Assembly: GCF_019890635.1 (NCBI RefSeq)
Contig: NZ_JAIOAB010000003.1
Location: forward strand, 1 to 64,000
DNA: 64,000 nt
Source of the DNA: Streptomyces sennicomposti
Lineage (GTDB): Bacteria > Actinomycetota > Actinomycetes > Streptomycetales > Streptomycetaceae
Reading direction: 5' to 3'
The position numbers and the translations under genes are program-made. Positions within the stretch are counted from its first letter, which is position 1. Every line of letters starts with the position of its first letter. The notes beneath the pieces are model-generated. The model ran no database searches. It saw nothing but the letters and a program-made list of their open reading frames with translations, and was not told the origin of the DNA. Positions 15,671 through 26,098 of this stretch are shown one piece after another.

Positions 15671-17473
15671 TCAGCCTCCGTACGCCCCGCTCGCCGTCAG
15701 GCGGAGGGCTGTGTCGATCAGGGGGACGTGGCTGAATGCCTGGGGGAAGTTGCCCACCTGGCGCTGGAGGCGCGGGTCCCATTCCTCGGCCAGCAGGCCC
15801 AGGTCGTTGCGGAGCGAGAGCAGCTTCTCGAAGAGCTTGCGCGCCTCGTCCACGCGGCCGATCATCGCCAGGTCGTCGGCCATCCAGAACGAGCACGCGA
15901 GGAACGCGCCCTCGTCGCCGGGCAGACCGTCCACGCCCGCGTGGTCGCCGTCGGTGGGGTAGCGCAGGATGAAGCCGTCCGTGGTGGACAGCTCGCGCTG
16001 GATCGCCTCGATGGTGCCGATGACCCGCTTGTCGTCCGGCGGCAGGAAGCCCATCTGCGGGATCAGCAGCAAGGACGCGTCCAGCTCGCGGGAGCCGTAG
16101 GACTGCGTGAAGGTGTTGCGCTCCTTGTCGTACCCCTTCTCGCACACGTCGCGGTGGATCTCGTCGCGCAGTTCCTTCCAGCGCTCCAGCGGCCCGTCGA
16201 CGTCGCCGGACTCCATCAGCTTGATCGTGCGGTCCACCGCGACCCACGCCATGACCTTGGAGTGCACGAAGTGGCGGCGCGGCCCGCGCACCTCCCAGAT
16301 GCCCTCGTCCGGCTCCTGCCAGTGCTTCTCCAGGTAGCGGATCAGCTTGAGCTGGAGCAGGGAGGCGTAGTCGTTGCGCGCGAGGCCCGTCATGTGGGCC
16401 AGGTGCAGGGCCTCGGTGACCTCGCCGTAGACGTCCAGCTGGAGCTGGTGCGCCGCGCCGTTGCCCACCCGGACCGGGGCGGAGTTCTCGTAGCCGGGCA
16501 GCCAGTCCAGCTCCGCCTCGCCGAGTTCGCGCTCGCCGGCGATGCCGTACATGATCTGGAGGTTCTCCGGGTCGCCCGCGACCGCCCGCAGCAGCCACTC
16601 GCGCCAGGCGCGGGCCTCCTCGCGGTAGCCGGTGCGCAGCAGCGAGGAAAGGGTGATCGCCGCGTCGCGCAGCCAGGTGTAGCGGTAGTCCCAGTTGCGC
16701 ACGCCGCCGATGTCCTCCGGCAGGGAGGTGGTGGGGGCGGCGACGATGCCGCCGGTGGGGGCGTAGGTCAGGGCCTTCAGCGTGATCAGGGAGCGGACCA
16801 CGGCCTCGCGGTAGGGGCCGTGGTACGTACAGTGCCCGACCCACTCGCGCCAGAACTCCTCCGTCGCCTCCAGCGACTGCTCCGGCTCGGGCAGCGGCGG
16901 CGGCTCCTTGTGCGAGGGCTGCCAGGAGATGGTGAAGGCGATCCGCTCACCGGGAGCGACGGTGAAGTCCGCGTACGTGGTCAGCGACTTGCCGTAGGTC
17001 TCCTCCGGTGTGTCGAACCACACGGAGTCCGGGCCGGCCACCGCCACCGTCCGCGTCTCGTGCCGGTGCACCCAGGGCACGACCCGGCCGTAGGAGAAGC
17101 GCATGCGCAGGGTCGAGCGCATCGGGACCCGGCCGGTGACGCCCTCCACGATGCGGATCACCTGCGGGGCGCCGTCGCGCGGGGGCATGAAATCGGTCAC
17201 CCGGACCGTGCCGCGCGGGGTGTCCCACTCCGATTCCAGGATCAGCGAGTCGCCGCGGTAGGTGCGCCGGGTGGCCGCGGGCGGCTCCGAGCCGGCCGGG
17301 TACGCGGGGCCGAGCCGCCAGAAGCCGTGTTCCTCGGTGCCCAGCAGACCGGCGAAGATGGCATGCGAGTCGAAGCGGGGCAGGCACAGCCAGTCGACCG
17401 TGCCGTCCCGGCAGACCAGGGCAGCGGTCTGCATGTCTCCGATGAGTGCGTAGTCTTCGATGCGCCCGGCCAC
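15671..17473 (-). CDS. Glycoside hydrolase family 15 protein (glucoamylase/trehalase-like)
   Basis: A 600-residue protein starting VAGRIEDYALIGDMQTA. The N-terminal beta-sandwich domain (to about residue 230) is followed by an (alpha/alpha)6 barrel with N-W-D-Y-R-Y-T-W-L-R-D-A-A, a hallmark of GH15. The catalytic-base Glu lies in A-E-E-W-D-P near the C-terminus. No signal peptide is seen, so it should act in the cytosol on alpha-glucosides. Many actinobacterial GH15 proteins of this type hydrolyse trehalose, but substrate cannot be settled from sequence. The GTG at 17473 is preceded by GGAG with a 6-nt gap, favouring it over upstream codons. Confidence 0.88.
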   Translation of the reverse strand: MAGRIEDYALIGDMQTAALVCRDGTVDWLCLPRFDSHAIFAGLLGTEEHGFWRLGPAYPAGSEPPAATRRTYRGDSLILESEWDTPRGTVRVTDFMPPRDGAPQVIRIVEGVTGRVPMRSTLRMRFSYGRVVPWVHRHETRTVAVAGPDSVWFDTPEETYGKSLTTYADFTVAPGERIAFTISWQPSHKEPPPLPEPEQSLEATEEFWREWVGHCTYHGPYREAVVRSLITLKALTYAPTGGIVAAPTTSLPEDIGGVRNWDYRYTWLRDAAITLSSLLRTGYREEARAWREWLLRAVAGDPENLQIMYGIAGERELGEAELDWLPGYENSAPVRVGNGAAHQLQLDVYGEVTEALHLAHMTGLARNDYASLLQLKLIRYLEKHWQEPDEGIWEVRGPRRHFVHSKVMAWVAVDRTIKLMESGDVDGPLERWKELRDEIHRDVCEKGYDKERNTFTQSYGSRELDASLLLIPQMGFLPPDDKRVIGTIEAIQRELSTTDGFILRYPTDGDHAGVDGLPGDEGAFLACSFWMADDLAMIGRVDEARKLFEKLLSLRNDLGLLAEEWDPRLQRQVGNFPQAFSHVPLIDTALRLTASGAYGG

Positions 17474-17601
17474 GTGCAACTCCAGTCGAACGGCCACGTC
17501 ACCCCGCAAATGGGGGCTGTCGCTTGGTGAGGTCAAGGGGTCGTTGTAATGCGGCGTCGAGCGGTGAGGCAAACCGCCGGCCGTGGGGACGGCGACGGAC
17601 C

Positions 17602-17621
17602 TTGCTCAAACCATTGCTCAA
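17602..17621. promoter_or_regulatory. Tandem TTGCTCAA motif, candidate operator
   Basis: Two identical octamers are separated by ACCA, roughly 130-150 bp upstream of the GH15 start. The AT-content stands out from the surrounding GC-rich DNA. A carbohydrate regulator site for the GH15 gene is possible but unproven. Confidence 0.35.
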
Positions 17622-17682
17622 CGAACTGACGAGCTCTCGTTGTTCCGGTGTGTACGGGCGGGGGTGGTGCCGTCTTGCCGGC

Positions 17683-17710
17683 CCTGCTCGGCAGCGAGTG
17701 TCCGAGCAGG
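17683..17710. terminator. Inverted repeat, 9-bp arms
   Basis: CCTGCTCGG and CCGAGCAGG flank a 10-nt loop between divergent genes. It has no following T-run and no obvious upstream gene, so it may be a leader structure or operator rather than a terminator. Confidence 0.3.
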
Positions 17711-17997
17711 ATACGACGCACGTACCTGATCCGCGTGCCGCTCCGGACAACCCGCCTGCGCCGAACGGGTGAGCGCCGGGTGAGGAGCCCGTGACCGCCA
17801 CGCACCGCTGACGACGCGTGTGCGGAGGGTGCTCGGAAGCCCTACCCGTCCGGCGCTGATACCCTGGTAGCCCGTGGACCGGTGGGCTCGAAACCCCCGA
17901 ACCGCAGCGACGGCGCCTCAGCCGGAAAACCCGGGTTCCCCGGGCCGGACCGCCGTACCGCACGACAATTCGCGACCACGGGAGCCCCCTCTTGGCC

Positions 17998-19665
<1,668 letters not shown>

Positions 19666-19685
19666 CACACCGGGCTGTACGGTTG

Positions 19686-19724
19686 CCGGGGTGCGCGCCT
19701 GCCGAGGGCGGGCACCCCGGTTTT
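19686..19724 (+). terminator. Rho-independent terminator of pyrG
   Basis: CCGGGGTGC and GCACCCCGG arms (9 bp, perfect) are followed directly by TTTT. It begins 20 nt after the pyrG stop and is one of the few classical T-run terminators in this window. Confidence 0.85.
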
Positions 19725-19776
19725 CCGTAAGGCGGCGGCATCCGCGGGCCGTGGGCACGTGGGGGAAGGACAGGGC

Positions 19777-20403
19777 ATGACGATCAAGGACACTCCGGAG
19801 GAGTGGGAGATCCGGGGGAGCGAGACCCCGTTCACCGGGGCCAAGACCTCGGTCCGCACCGACGAGGTGGTCATGCCCGACGGCTCGGTGGCCCGCCGCG
19901 ACTACCAGGTCCACCCCGGCTCCGTGGCCGTCCTCGCCCTGGACGCCGACGACCGGGTGCTGGTCATCCGGCAGTACCGCCACCCCGTGCGCGAGCGGCT
20001 GTGGGAGATCCCGGCCGGCCTGCTCGACGTGCCCGGCGAGAACCCGCTGCACGCCGCCCGGCGCGAGCTGTACGAGGAGGCGCACGTCAAGGCGGAGGAC
20101 TGGCGGGTGCTGACCGATGTGTACACCACCCCCGGCGGCTGCGACGAGGCCGTGCGGATCTTCCTCGCCCGGGACCTGTCGGAGGCGGAGGGGGAGCGCT
20201 TCGCGGCCGAGCACGAGGAGACCGACATGGAGCTGGCCCGGGTGCCGGTGGACGAGCTGGTGCGGGGCGTCCTCGCGGGCGACCTGCACAACAGCTGCCT
20301 GGTGGTCGGCGTGCTCTCCCTCGTCGCGGCCCGCGGCGGCGCCGGTCTGGACGCCCTGCGCCCGGCCGAGGCGCCCTGGCCGGCCCGGCCGTTCGCGTCC
20401 TGA
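19777..20403 (+). CDS. Nudix hydrolase, ADP-ribose pyrophosphatase type
   Basis: A 208-residue hydrolase. The Nudix helix reads around A-A-R-R-E-L-Y-E-E-A-H-V, with the two catalytic Glu residues of REUxEE present and His where Gly is usual at the end of the box. V-L-V-I-R-Q-Y-R-H-P-V-R-E-R-L-W-E-I-P-A-G-L-L matches the ADP-ribose pyrophosphatase branch, which cleaves ADP-ribose to AMP and ribose 5-phosphate. The ATG at 19777 has GGAAGGA 6 nt upstream. It stands alone after the pyrG terminator. Confidence 0.87.
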   Translation: MTIKDTPEEWEIRGSETPFTGAKTSVRTDEVVMPDGSVARRDYQVHPGSVAVLALDADDRVLVIRQYRHPVRERLWEIPAGLLDVPGENPLHAARRELYEEAHVKAEDWRVLTDVYTTPGGCDEAVRIFLARDLSEAEGERFAAEHEETDMELARVPVDELVRGVLAGDLHNSCLVVGVLSLVAARGGAGLDALRPAEAPWPARPFAS

Positions 20404-20596
20404 CGGCCGGCCCCTCGGGGCCTGAGCGGGAAGCGACCCTGGACCATCCTTCCGGTGTGACGATCGCTTGATCCGATTGGGCGATGTATCCGCGCCGCCC
20501 GTCACGGCACGTCGCAGAGCGTGAACTAGGCTCTGAGAACGCCCGCACCGGAAGATCCGGCGGGCTCGCGCGTGCGGTGGGACGGGAGTGTGGCCC

Positions 20597-22705
20597 GTGA
20601 CGGATCAGGCGGTGGACGCAGGCGGCGTGAACCTGTCGGGAGTCGACCGGTCACCGGCGGCCACGACGAGCCTCTTCCTGGGCCGCACACGGGAGTTGAA
20701 GGAGCTGCGCGCCGACATCGAGCGCGCCGGCCTGGACACCATCTCCGGCCGCAAGGCCCCCCGCGCCCGCGTGCTGCTCATCGCCGGCCGCCCCGGCTCC
20801 GGCCGCAGCGCGCTCGCCGGGGAACTGGTCCGGCAGGTCGCCGAGCGTTACCCGGACGGGGTGCTGCGCACCCGGCTCACCGAACCCGACGGCGTCCCCG
20901 TCCCCGTCGAGCGCGCCGCCGGCGACCTGCTCGCCGCCCTCGGCCTGCCCGTCCCGCCCGGCGCCGCCGAGGACGAGCTGACCGAGACGCTGCGCACCGC
21001 CCTCGCCGAGCGCCGGGTGCTGCTCCTGCTGGACGACGCCGCCGGCGCCGAGCAGGTCGACCCGCTGCTGCCGGACAACGCCGACTGCCTGCTCGTCGCC
21101 GTCTCCCGCGGCCCGCTCACCGGCATCGCCGACGTCCGCCCCTGCACCCTCGGCGGCCTGGACGCCAAGTCCGGGGTGGAGCTGCTGGCGCAGCACATCG
21201 ACCCGGTGCGCATCACGGTGGACCCGCGCGCCGCCGAGTCCCTCGTGGAGGTGTGCCAGGGCCAGCCCGCCGCGCTCACCCTGGCCGGCGGCTGGCTCGC
21301 CGCCCACCCCAAGGCGGCCGTCTCCGACCTCGCCAAGCAGCTGCACGCCGACCAGGAGGAGGGCGCCGCGCTCGACCGCGTCCTGCGGTTCGCGCACGAC
21401 TCCCTGCCCGGCTCCGCGGCCCGGCTGCTGCGGCTGCTCGCCCTCGCCCCGGCCGGCGACGTGGACCCGCAGACCGCCTCCGCGCTGGCCGGCTGCTCGC
21501 TGGAGAGCGCCCGGGACCTGCTCGACGACTTCGCCGGCCTCGGCCTGCTGCGGGCCGTGCCCTCGCCGCTGCCGGCCTACGAGGTGCCCGGCTGTCTGCA
21601 CCCGGGGCTGCTGGCCCTGGCCGAGCGCCGGGAGCGCCCCGCCGAGCTGCAGCTGGCCCGGGCCAGGATGCTGGAGCGGACCGTACGGCTGCTCCAGTCC
21701 TGCCGGGCGATCACCGAGACCGACAGCGCCGAGACCCGCGAACGGCTGGGGAACCTGCCGCCCGGCCTGCGCTTCCCGCACCCGCGGGCCGCCGAGGAGT
21801 GGCTGCGCGCCCGCCGGCCCGCCCTGCTCGCCGCCGCCCGGCTCGCGGTCGCCGACGGGGAGCTGGACACCCTGGCCCGCCGGCTGATGTCCCAGCTGGT
21901 GCGGGCCATGGTCGCCCACCTCGGCACCCAGGCCGCCGCCGGCGACCTCTACGGCGTCCACCGCCTGGTCCTGGACGTGGCCCGGCGCCGCCATCTGCCC
22001 CGCGAGCAGGCCGCCGCCCTGCTGAACCTCGCCGATCTCGACGCCCGCACCGGCCGCACCGCCGACGCCCTGGCCCGCTACCGGGCCGCGCTGGACGCCG
22101 GACGCGCGGCGAACGACCCGTACGCGACCGGCCGCGCGATGGAATCCGTAGGCGGCGCCCACCAGGAGCTGGGCGACTTCGACCGGGCGGCCGACTGGTT
22201 CGGCCGGGCCCTCGCGCAGCGCCTGGCCCGCGACGAACGCGAGGACGCCGCCCGGCTGTACGGCCGGATCGCGACCGCCCACACCTACGCGGGCCGCTAC
22301 GGCGAGGCGCTGCGCAACTGGCGGGCCGCCGTCGCCGCGCACCGCAAGGCCGGCGATGTCGCCGCCCACGCGCGGGCGTTGAGCGAACTGGCGCGGGTCC
22401 AGGAGTACGCGGGGCGGCCCGAGGACTGCCTGCGCACCTGCCAGGAGGCCGTCGAGCTGGCCCGCCGCGCCGAGGACGTACGGCTCCAGGCGGCGCTCCA
22501 ACTGCGGCTCGCCGACACCCTGGAACGGCTCGGCGATCCGGCCGCCGCGGCGCTGCACCGGGGCGCCGCCGAACGTCTGCTCACCGGCGAGATCCGGCCG
22601 TCCGGCGCCGCCGAGGAATCCACGGCGGAGGACGGCCAGGACGGCACATCACAGGAACACGGCGCTAACGCCTGCGAAATCCGCAGCACATCTGCTGAAG
22701 ATTGA
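20597..22705 (+). CDS. NB-ARC-like ATPase with C-terminal TPR repeats
   Basis: A 702-residue protein with a Walker A G-R-P-G-S-G-R-S-A near residue 65, a Walker B R-R-V-L-L-L-L-D-D-A-A and the STAND-type N-terminal region L-F-L-G-R-T-R-E-L-K-E-L. Residues 450-670 form at least five TPR hairpins (e.g. Y-G-E-A-L-R-N-W-R-A-A-V-A-A-H-R-K-A-G-D). This is the ATPase-TPR half of AfsR/SARP regulators without their DNA-binding domain. It probably acts as a signal-driven scaffold. GTG 20597 with GGGAG 8 nt upstream is preferred over GTG 20588. TAGGCT at 20527-20532 is a possible -10. Confidence 0.75.
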   Translation: MTDQAVDAGGVNLSGVDRSPAATTSLFLGRTRELKELRADIERAGLDTISGRKAPRARVLLIAGRPGSGRSALAGELVRQVAERYPDGVLRTRLTEPDGVPVPVERAAGDLLAALGLPVPPGAAEDELTETLRTALAERRVLLLLDDAAGAEQVDPLLPDNADCLLVAVSRGPLTGIADVRPCTLGGLDAKSGVELLAQHIDPVRITVDPRAAESLVEVCQGQPAALTLAGGWLAAHPKAAVSDLAKQLHADQEEGAALDRVLRFAHDSLPGSAARLLRLLALAPAGDVDPQTASALAGCSLESARDLLDDFAGLGLLRAVPSPLPAYEVPGCLHPGLLALAERRERPAELQLARARMLERTVRLLQSCRAITETDSAETRERLGNLPPGLRFPHPRAAEEWLRARRPALLAAARLAVADGELDTLARRLMSQLVRAMVAHLGTQAAAGDLYGVHRLVLDVARRRHLPREQAAALLNLADLDARTGRTADALARYRAALDAGRAANDPYATGRAMESVGGAHQELGDFDRAADWFGRALAQRLARDEREDAARLYGRIATAHTYAGRYGEALRNWRAAVAAHRKAGDVAAHARALSELARVQEYAGRPEDCLRTCQEAVELARRAEDVRLQAALQLRLADTLERLGDPAAAALHRGAAERLLTGEIRPSGAAEESTAEDGQDGTSQEHGANACEIRSTSAED

Positions 22706-22849
22706 TGCAATGAAAGGCTAGACAGCGAGAACACCTTCATTAAACTGGCTCTGCCGCTCGTTCTCCTGCGGTGTCTCCTGGTATGCCCCCGCATGCCGGG
22801 GTACGTCTTGTATTGCCCCACATTCCCTGAGCCAAGGACCGTGATCGAC

Positions 22850-23965
22850 GTGAAGGTCGGCATCCCCCGCGAGGTCAAGAACAACGAGTTCCGGGTGGCC
22901 ATCACCCCCGCCGGCGTGCACGAGCTGGTGCGCAACGGCCACCAGGTCGTCGTCGAGCGGAACGCCGGCGTCGGCTCCTCGATCCCGGACGCGGAGTACG
23001 TGGCCGCGGGCGCCGAGATCCTGGAGACGGCCGACGAGGTCTGGGCCGCCGCCGACCTGCTGCTGAAGGTCAAGGAGCCGGTCGCCGAGGAGTACCACCG
23101 CCTCCGCAAGGACCAGATCCTCTTCACCTACCTGCACCTGGCCGCCTCCAAGGAGTGCACGGACGCCCTCCTGGAGTCCGGCACCACGGCGATCGCCTAC
23201 GAGACCGTCGAGCTGCCGAACCGCGCGCTGCCGCTGCTCGCCCCGATGTCCGAGGTCGCGGGCCGCCTCGCCCCGCAGGTCGGCGCCTACCACCTGATGG
23301 CCGCCGCGGGCGGCCGCGGCGTGCTGCCGGGCGGCGTCCCGGGCGTGCCGGCCGGCAAGGCCGTCATCATCGGCGGCGGCGTCTCCGGCTGGAACGCCGC
23401 GCAGATCGCCATCGGCCTCGGCTTCCACGTGACCCTGCTCGACAAGGACATCAACAAGCTCAAGGAGGCCGACAAGATCTTCGGGACGAAGATCCAGACC
23501 GTCGTCTCCAACGCCTTCGAGCTGGAGAAGGCCTGCCTGGACGCCGACCTCGTCGTCGGCGCGGTGCTCATCCCGGGCGCCAAGGCCCCCAAGCTGGTCA
23601 CCAACGAGCTGGTCTCCCGGATGAAGTCCGGAAGTGTCCTTGTCGACATCGCGATCGACCAGGGCGGCTGCTTCGAGGACTCGCACCCGACCACCCACGC
23701 CGAGCCGACCTTCAAGGTCCACGGATCGGTCTTCTACTGCGTCGCCAACATGCCCGGCGCGGTGCCCAACACCTCCACCTACGCGCTGACCAACGCCACG
23801 CTGCCGTACATCGTCTCGCTCGCCAACAACGGCTGGGTCGAGGCGCTGCGCCGCGACGCCGCGCTCGCCAAGGGTCTCAACACCCATGACGGCAAGGTCG
23901 TTTACAAGGAGGTCGCCGAGGCGCACAACCTGGAGCACGTCGCGCTGGAGACCCTGCTCGGCTGA
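22850..23965 (+). CDS. ald: L-alanine dehydrogenase
   Basis: A 371-residue enzyme, exactly the usual family length, interconverting L-alanine and pyruvate with NAD. The start [16 protein letters not shown] is canonical. Y-L-H-L-A (substrate-site His) and the dinucleotide-binding [12 protein letters not shown] follow, then [14 protein letters not shown] 22850 lies 11 nt after AAGGA; GTG 22841 would add only M-I-D. A 19-bp stem terminator follows. The 144-bp upstream region is unusually AT-rich and probably holds its regulated promoter; alanine dehydrogenases are often controlled by Lrp/AsnC-type regulators, but none is adjacent. Confidence 0.93.
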   Translation: MKVGIPREVKNNEFRVAITPAGVHELVRNGHQVVVERNAGVGSSIPDAEYVAAGAEILETADEVWAAADLLLKVKEPVAEEYHRLRKDQILFTYLHLAASKECTDALLESGTTAIAYETVELPNRALPLLAPMSEVAGRLAPQVGAYHLMAAAGGRGVLPGGVPGVPAGKAVIIGGGVSGWNAAQIAIGLGFHVTLLDKDINKLKEADKIFGTKIQTVVSNAFELEKACLDADLVVGAVLIPGAKAPKLVTNELVSRMKSGSVLVDIAIDQGGCFEDSHPTTHAEPTFKVHGSVFYCVANMPGAVPNTSTYALTNATLPYIVSLANNGWVEALRRDAALAKGLNTHDGKVVYKEVAEAHNLEHVALETLLG

Positions 23966-24037
23966 TCGCGCGGCCGCTCCGCCGGCCAAGTCCCCAGGGG
24001 CCACAAGGCGATACGTCAACGTGTGTCGTCAACCCCG

Positions 24038-24080
24038 CACACCCGGCCGGACCTTGCCCGACAAGGTCCGGCCGGGTGTG
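24038..24080 (+). terminator. Long hairpin terminator of ald
   Basis: A perfect 19-bp stem (arms around ACACCCGGCCGGACCTTG) with a 5-nt CCCGA loop, 73 nt after the ald stop. There is no T-run, as is usual for Streptomyces. Confidence 0.8.
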
Positions 24081-24233
24081 TGTATGGTCACTTCGCCGCA
24101 CTCGGCCAACTCGCCTCGAACGCAACCATTCGACCGATTCACGCACCGGTGAAACCTGCTGTGCGACGGTTGTACGCCCTTGACAGGGGGATGTTTCATT
24201 GCCGACACATCGGGCCGGGTCCGGCGGATTGTG

Positions 24234-24263
24234 TTGCTGCGGACGCCCGACACGCCATAGAGT
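24234..24263 (+). promoter_or_regulatory. Candidate sigma-HrdB-type promoter for the parA-scpAB operon
   Basis: TTGCTG (24234-24239) and TAGAGT (24258-24263) are separated by 18 bp, matching the TTGAC-18-TAGRRT pattern. It lies 73 bp upstream of the GTG of the ParA-like gene. No better alternative was seen in the 250-bp gap. Confidence 0.5.
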
Positions 24264-24335
24264 CGCCAAACGTCGGCATGGTGCCACGCTGACCTGTCTA
24301 GAAGTTTCCTGGTCACCAAGGAGGTAAGACGACTT

Positions 24336-25514
24336 GTGAATGAGTCGACATTTTCTCCCGGGGGTGGTCAACCAGGAATGCCTGCGCGGGGCCAGGGCTC
24401 CACGGGGCTCGAGGCTGTCGGCTCCGTAGCTGTGCGCACCTTCGCAGCCCACCAGGGTCACCGGTTCCCAGGGGTGACCCAGCCAGGACACCAGAGCATG
24501 GATGGCCATCACGTGAACGCCATGGCCGGCGACGGAAGTGGCGCGCCCCACAACCACTTCGCCGACTACGACGAACTGCCCGAGGGGCACTTCTACGACC
24601 CCGACGCCGAGTACGAGCCCGATCCGGAGTACGCGGCCACGCTCGCGCCCGACGCGGCCCGCCAGCGCCGTGAGCGCGTCGGCCCGACCGGACGCCCGCT
24701 GCCGTACTTCCCGATCCCGGGCCCGCTGACCGATCACGGCCCCGCGAAGATCATCGCGATGTGCAACCAGAAGGGCGGCGTCGGCAAGACGACGTCGACC
24801 ATCAACCTGGGCGCCGCGCTCGCGGAGTACGGCCGCCGGGTGCTGCTCGTGGACTTCGACCCGCAGGGCGCGCTGTCGGTCGGTCTCGGCGTCAACCCGA
24901 TGGAGCTGGACCTCACCGTCTACAACCTGCTCATGGAGCGGGGCATGTCCGCGGACGAGGTGCTGCTCAAGACGGCGGTCCCCAACATGGACCTGCTGCC
25001 GAGCAACATCGACCTGTCGGCCGCCGAGGTCCAGCTGGTCTCCGAGGTCGCCCGCGAGTCGACGCTCCAGCGCGCGCTGAAGCCGCTGATGGACGACTAC
25101 GACTACATCGTCATCGACTGCCAGCCCTCGCTCGGCCTGCTCACCGTCAACGCGCTCACCGCGGCGCACAAGGTGATCGTGCCGCTGGAGTGCGAGTTCT
25201 TCGCGCTGCGCGGGGTCGCGCTGCTCACCGAGACCATCGAGAAGGTCCAGGAGCGCCTCAACCCCGAGCTGGAGCTGGACGGCATCCTCGCCACGATGTA
25301 CGACTCGCGCACCGTGCACAGCCGTGAGGTGCTCGCGCGGGTCGTCGAGGCGTTCGACGACCACGTGTACCACACGGTCATCGGGCGCACGGTCCGCTTC
25401 CCGGAGACCACGGTCGCCGGTGAGCCGATCACCACGTACGCCTCCAACTCCGTCGGCGCCGCCGCCTACCGCCAGCTCGCCAGGGAGGTGCTCGCCCGGT
25501 GTCACGCCGAGTGA
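24336..25514 (+). CDS. ParA-family ATPase of the scpAB operon
   Basis: A 392-residue protein. A 130-residue hydrophilic N-terminal extension, not present in minimal ParA, precedes the ATPase domain: deviant Walker A K-G-G-V-G-K-T-T at residues 146-153, then V-L-L-V-D-F-D-P-Q-G-A and D-Y-I-V-I-D-C-Q-P-S-L-G-L-L. ParA/Soj ATPases position DNA or protein cargo over the nucleoid. This one is not next to parB or the origin but heads the operon with scpA and scpB, so a role in condensation or segregation is inferred. The GTG has an excellent AAGGAGGT 10 nt upstream. Its stop overlaps the next start (GTGA). Confidence 0.9.
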   Translation: MNESTFSPGGGQPGMPARGQGSTGLEAVGSVAVRTFAAHQGHRFPGVTQPGHQSMDGHHVNAMAGDGSGAPHNHFADYDELPEGHFYDPDAEYEPDPEYAATLAPDAARQRRERVGPTGRPLPYFPIPGPLTDHGPAKIIAMCNQKGGVGKTTSTINLGAALAEYGRRVLLVDFDPQGALSVGLGVNPMELDLTVYNLLMERGMSADEVLLKTAVPNMDLLPSNIDLSAAEVQLVSEVARESTLQRALKPLMDDYDYIVIDCQPSLGLLTVNALTAAHKVIVPLECEFFALRGVALLTETIEKVQERLNPELELDGILATMYDSRTVHSREVLARVVEAFDDHVYHTVIGRTVRFPETTVAGEPITTYASNSVGAAAYRQLAREVLARCHAE

Positions 25515-26080
25515 GTCTGCCCGGGGCCGACGAACTGTTCCGTACGACAGGGGGGACGGCGCTCCAGGCGTCCACTCCCCGGCGCCAGGCCGGCGGCGAG
25601 GGCCGGGTGCCCTCCCCCGCGGGGGAGGCCGATCCCTCCGCCGCCCCGGCGGAGGACGCCCCGCAGTCGGTGCCCGCGCAGGGCGGCGACGGGGACGGCG
25701 CGGAGCACGCGGCGGCCGACGCGGAGGCGGGCGGGACCGGTGAGTCCCGCAGCCGCGGCGCGACGGAGGCCGCGGAGCGGTCCGGGCGGCGGGCGGGCGC
25801 ACCGGAGGGCGCCGCCCCCGCGGCGGCCGCGCCGCGCAAGCGTGGACGGGCGGCGGCCCGGCGGCCCAGCGGGCGCGAACGGCACGACGAGAAGATCACG
25901 GTCTACGTCTCCGCCGAGGAGCTGATGGACCTGGAGCACGCGCGCCTGGTGCTGCGCGGCGAGCACGGGCTGGCCGTGGACCGCGGGCGCATCGTCCGCG
26001 AGGCGGTAGCGGTCGTCCTCGCCGATCTGGAGACCCGCGGGGACGCCAGCATCCTCGTACGCCGCCTGCGCGGACGGTAG
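25511..26080 (+). CDS. Hypothetical protein with ribbon-helix-helix-like C-terminus
   Basis: A 189-residue protein. Residues 1-120 are low-complexity Ala/Glu/Gly/Arg with a basic K-R-G-R-A-A-A-R-R patch. The last 60 residues read as one beta strand and two helices (E-K-I-T-V-Y-V-S-A-E-E-L, then L-E-H-A-R-L-V-L-R-G, then D-R-G-R-I-V-R-E-A-V-A-V-V-L), the layout of ribbon-helix-helix DNA-binding proteins. RHH proteins serve as DNA-binding partners of ParA ATPases on plasmids, so this could be the partner of the preceding ParA. That is inference from fold pattern and position. GTG 25511 overlaps the parA stop. Confidence 0.7.
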   Translation: MSLPGADELFRTTGGTALQASTPRRQAGGEGRVPSPAGEADPSAAPAEDAPQSVPAQGGDGDGAEHAAADAEAGGTGESRSRGATEAAERSGRRAGAPEGAAPAAAAPRKRGRAAARRPSGRERHDEKITVYVSAEELMDLEHARLVLRGEHGLAVDRGRIVREAVAVVLADLETRGDASILVRRLRGR

Positions 26081-26098
26081 CGGTAGCCTGCGGAGGTC

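Larger units (their letters stand above)
17474..17997. other. 524-bp divergent intergenic region between GH15 and pyrG
   Basis: No gene is supported. It holds two direct copies of TTGCTCAA at 17602-17609 and 17614-17621 (12-bp period), a nearby ACGAG-CT-CTCGT inverted repeat, an inverted repeat at 17683-17710 and, 130 bp before pyrG, TACCCT (17860-17865) as a weak -10 candidate. Promoters for both flanking genes must lie here. Confidence 0.5.

Noticed and set aside
24039..24079. Mobile-element terminal repeat at the long inverted repeat after ald
   Set aside because: A 5-nt loop, no target duplication and no transposase nearby; it is a terminator hairpin.
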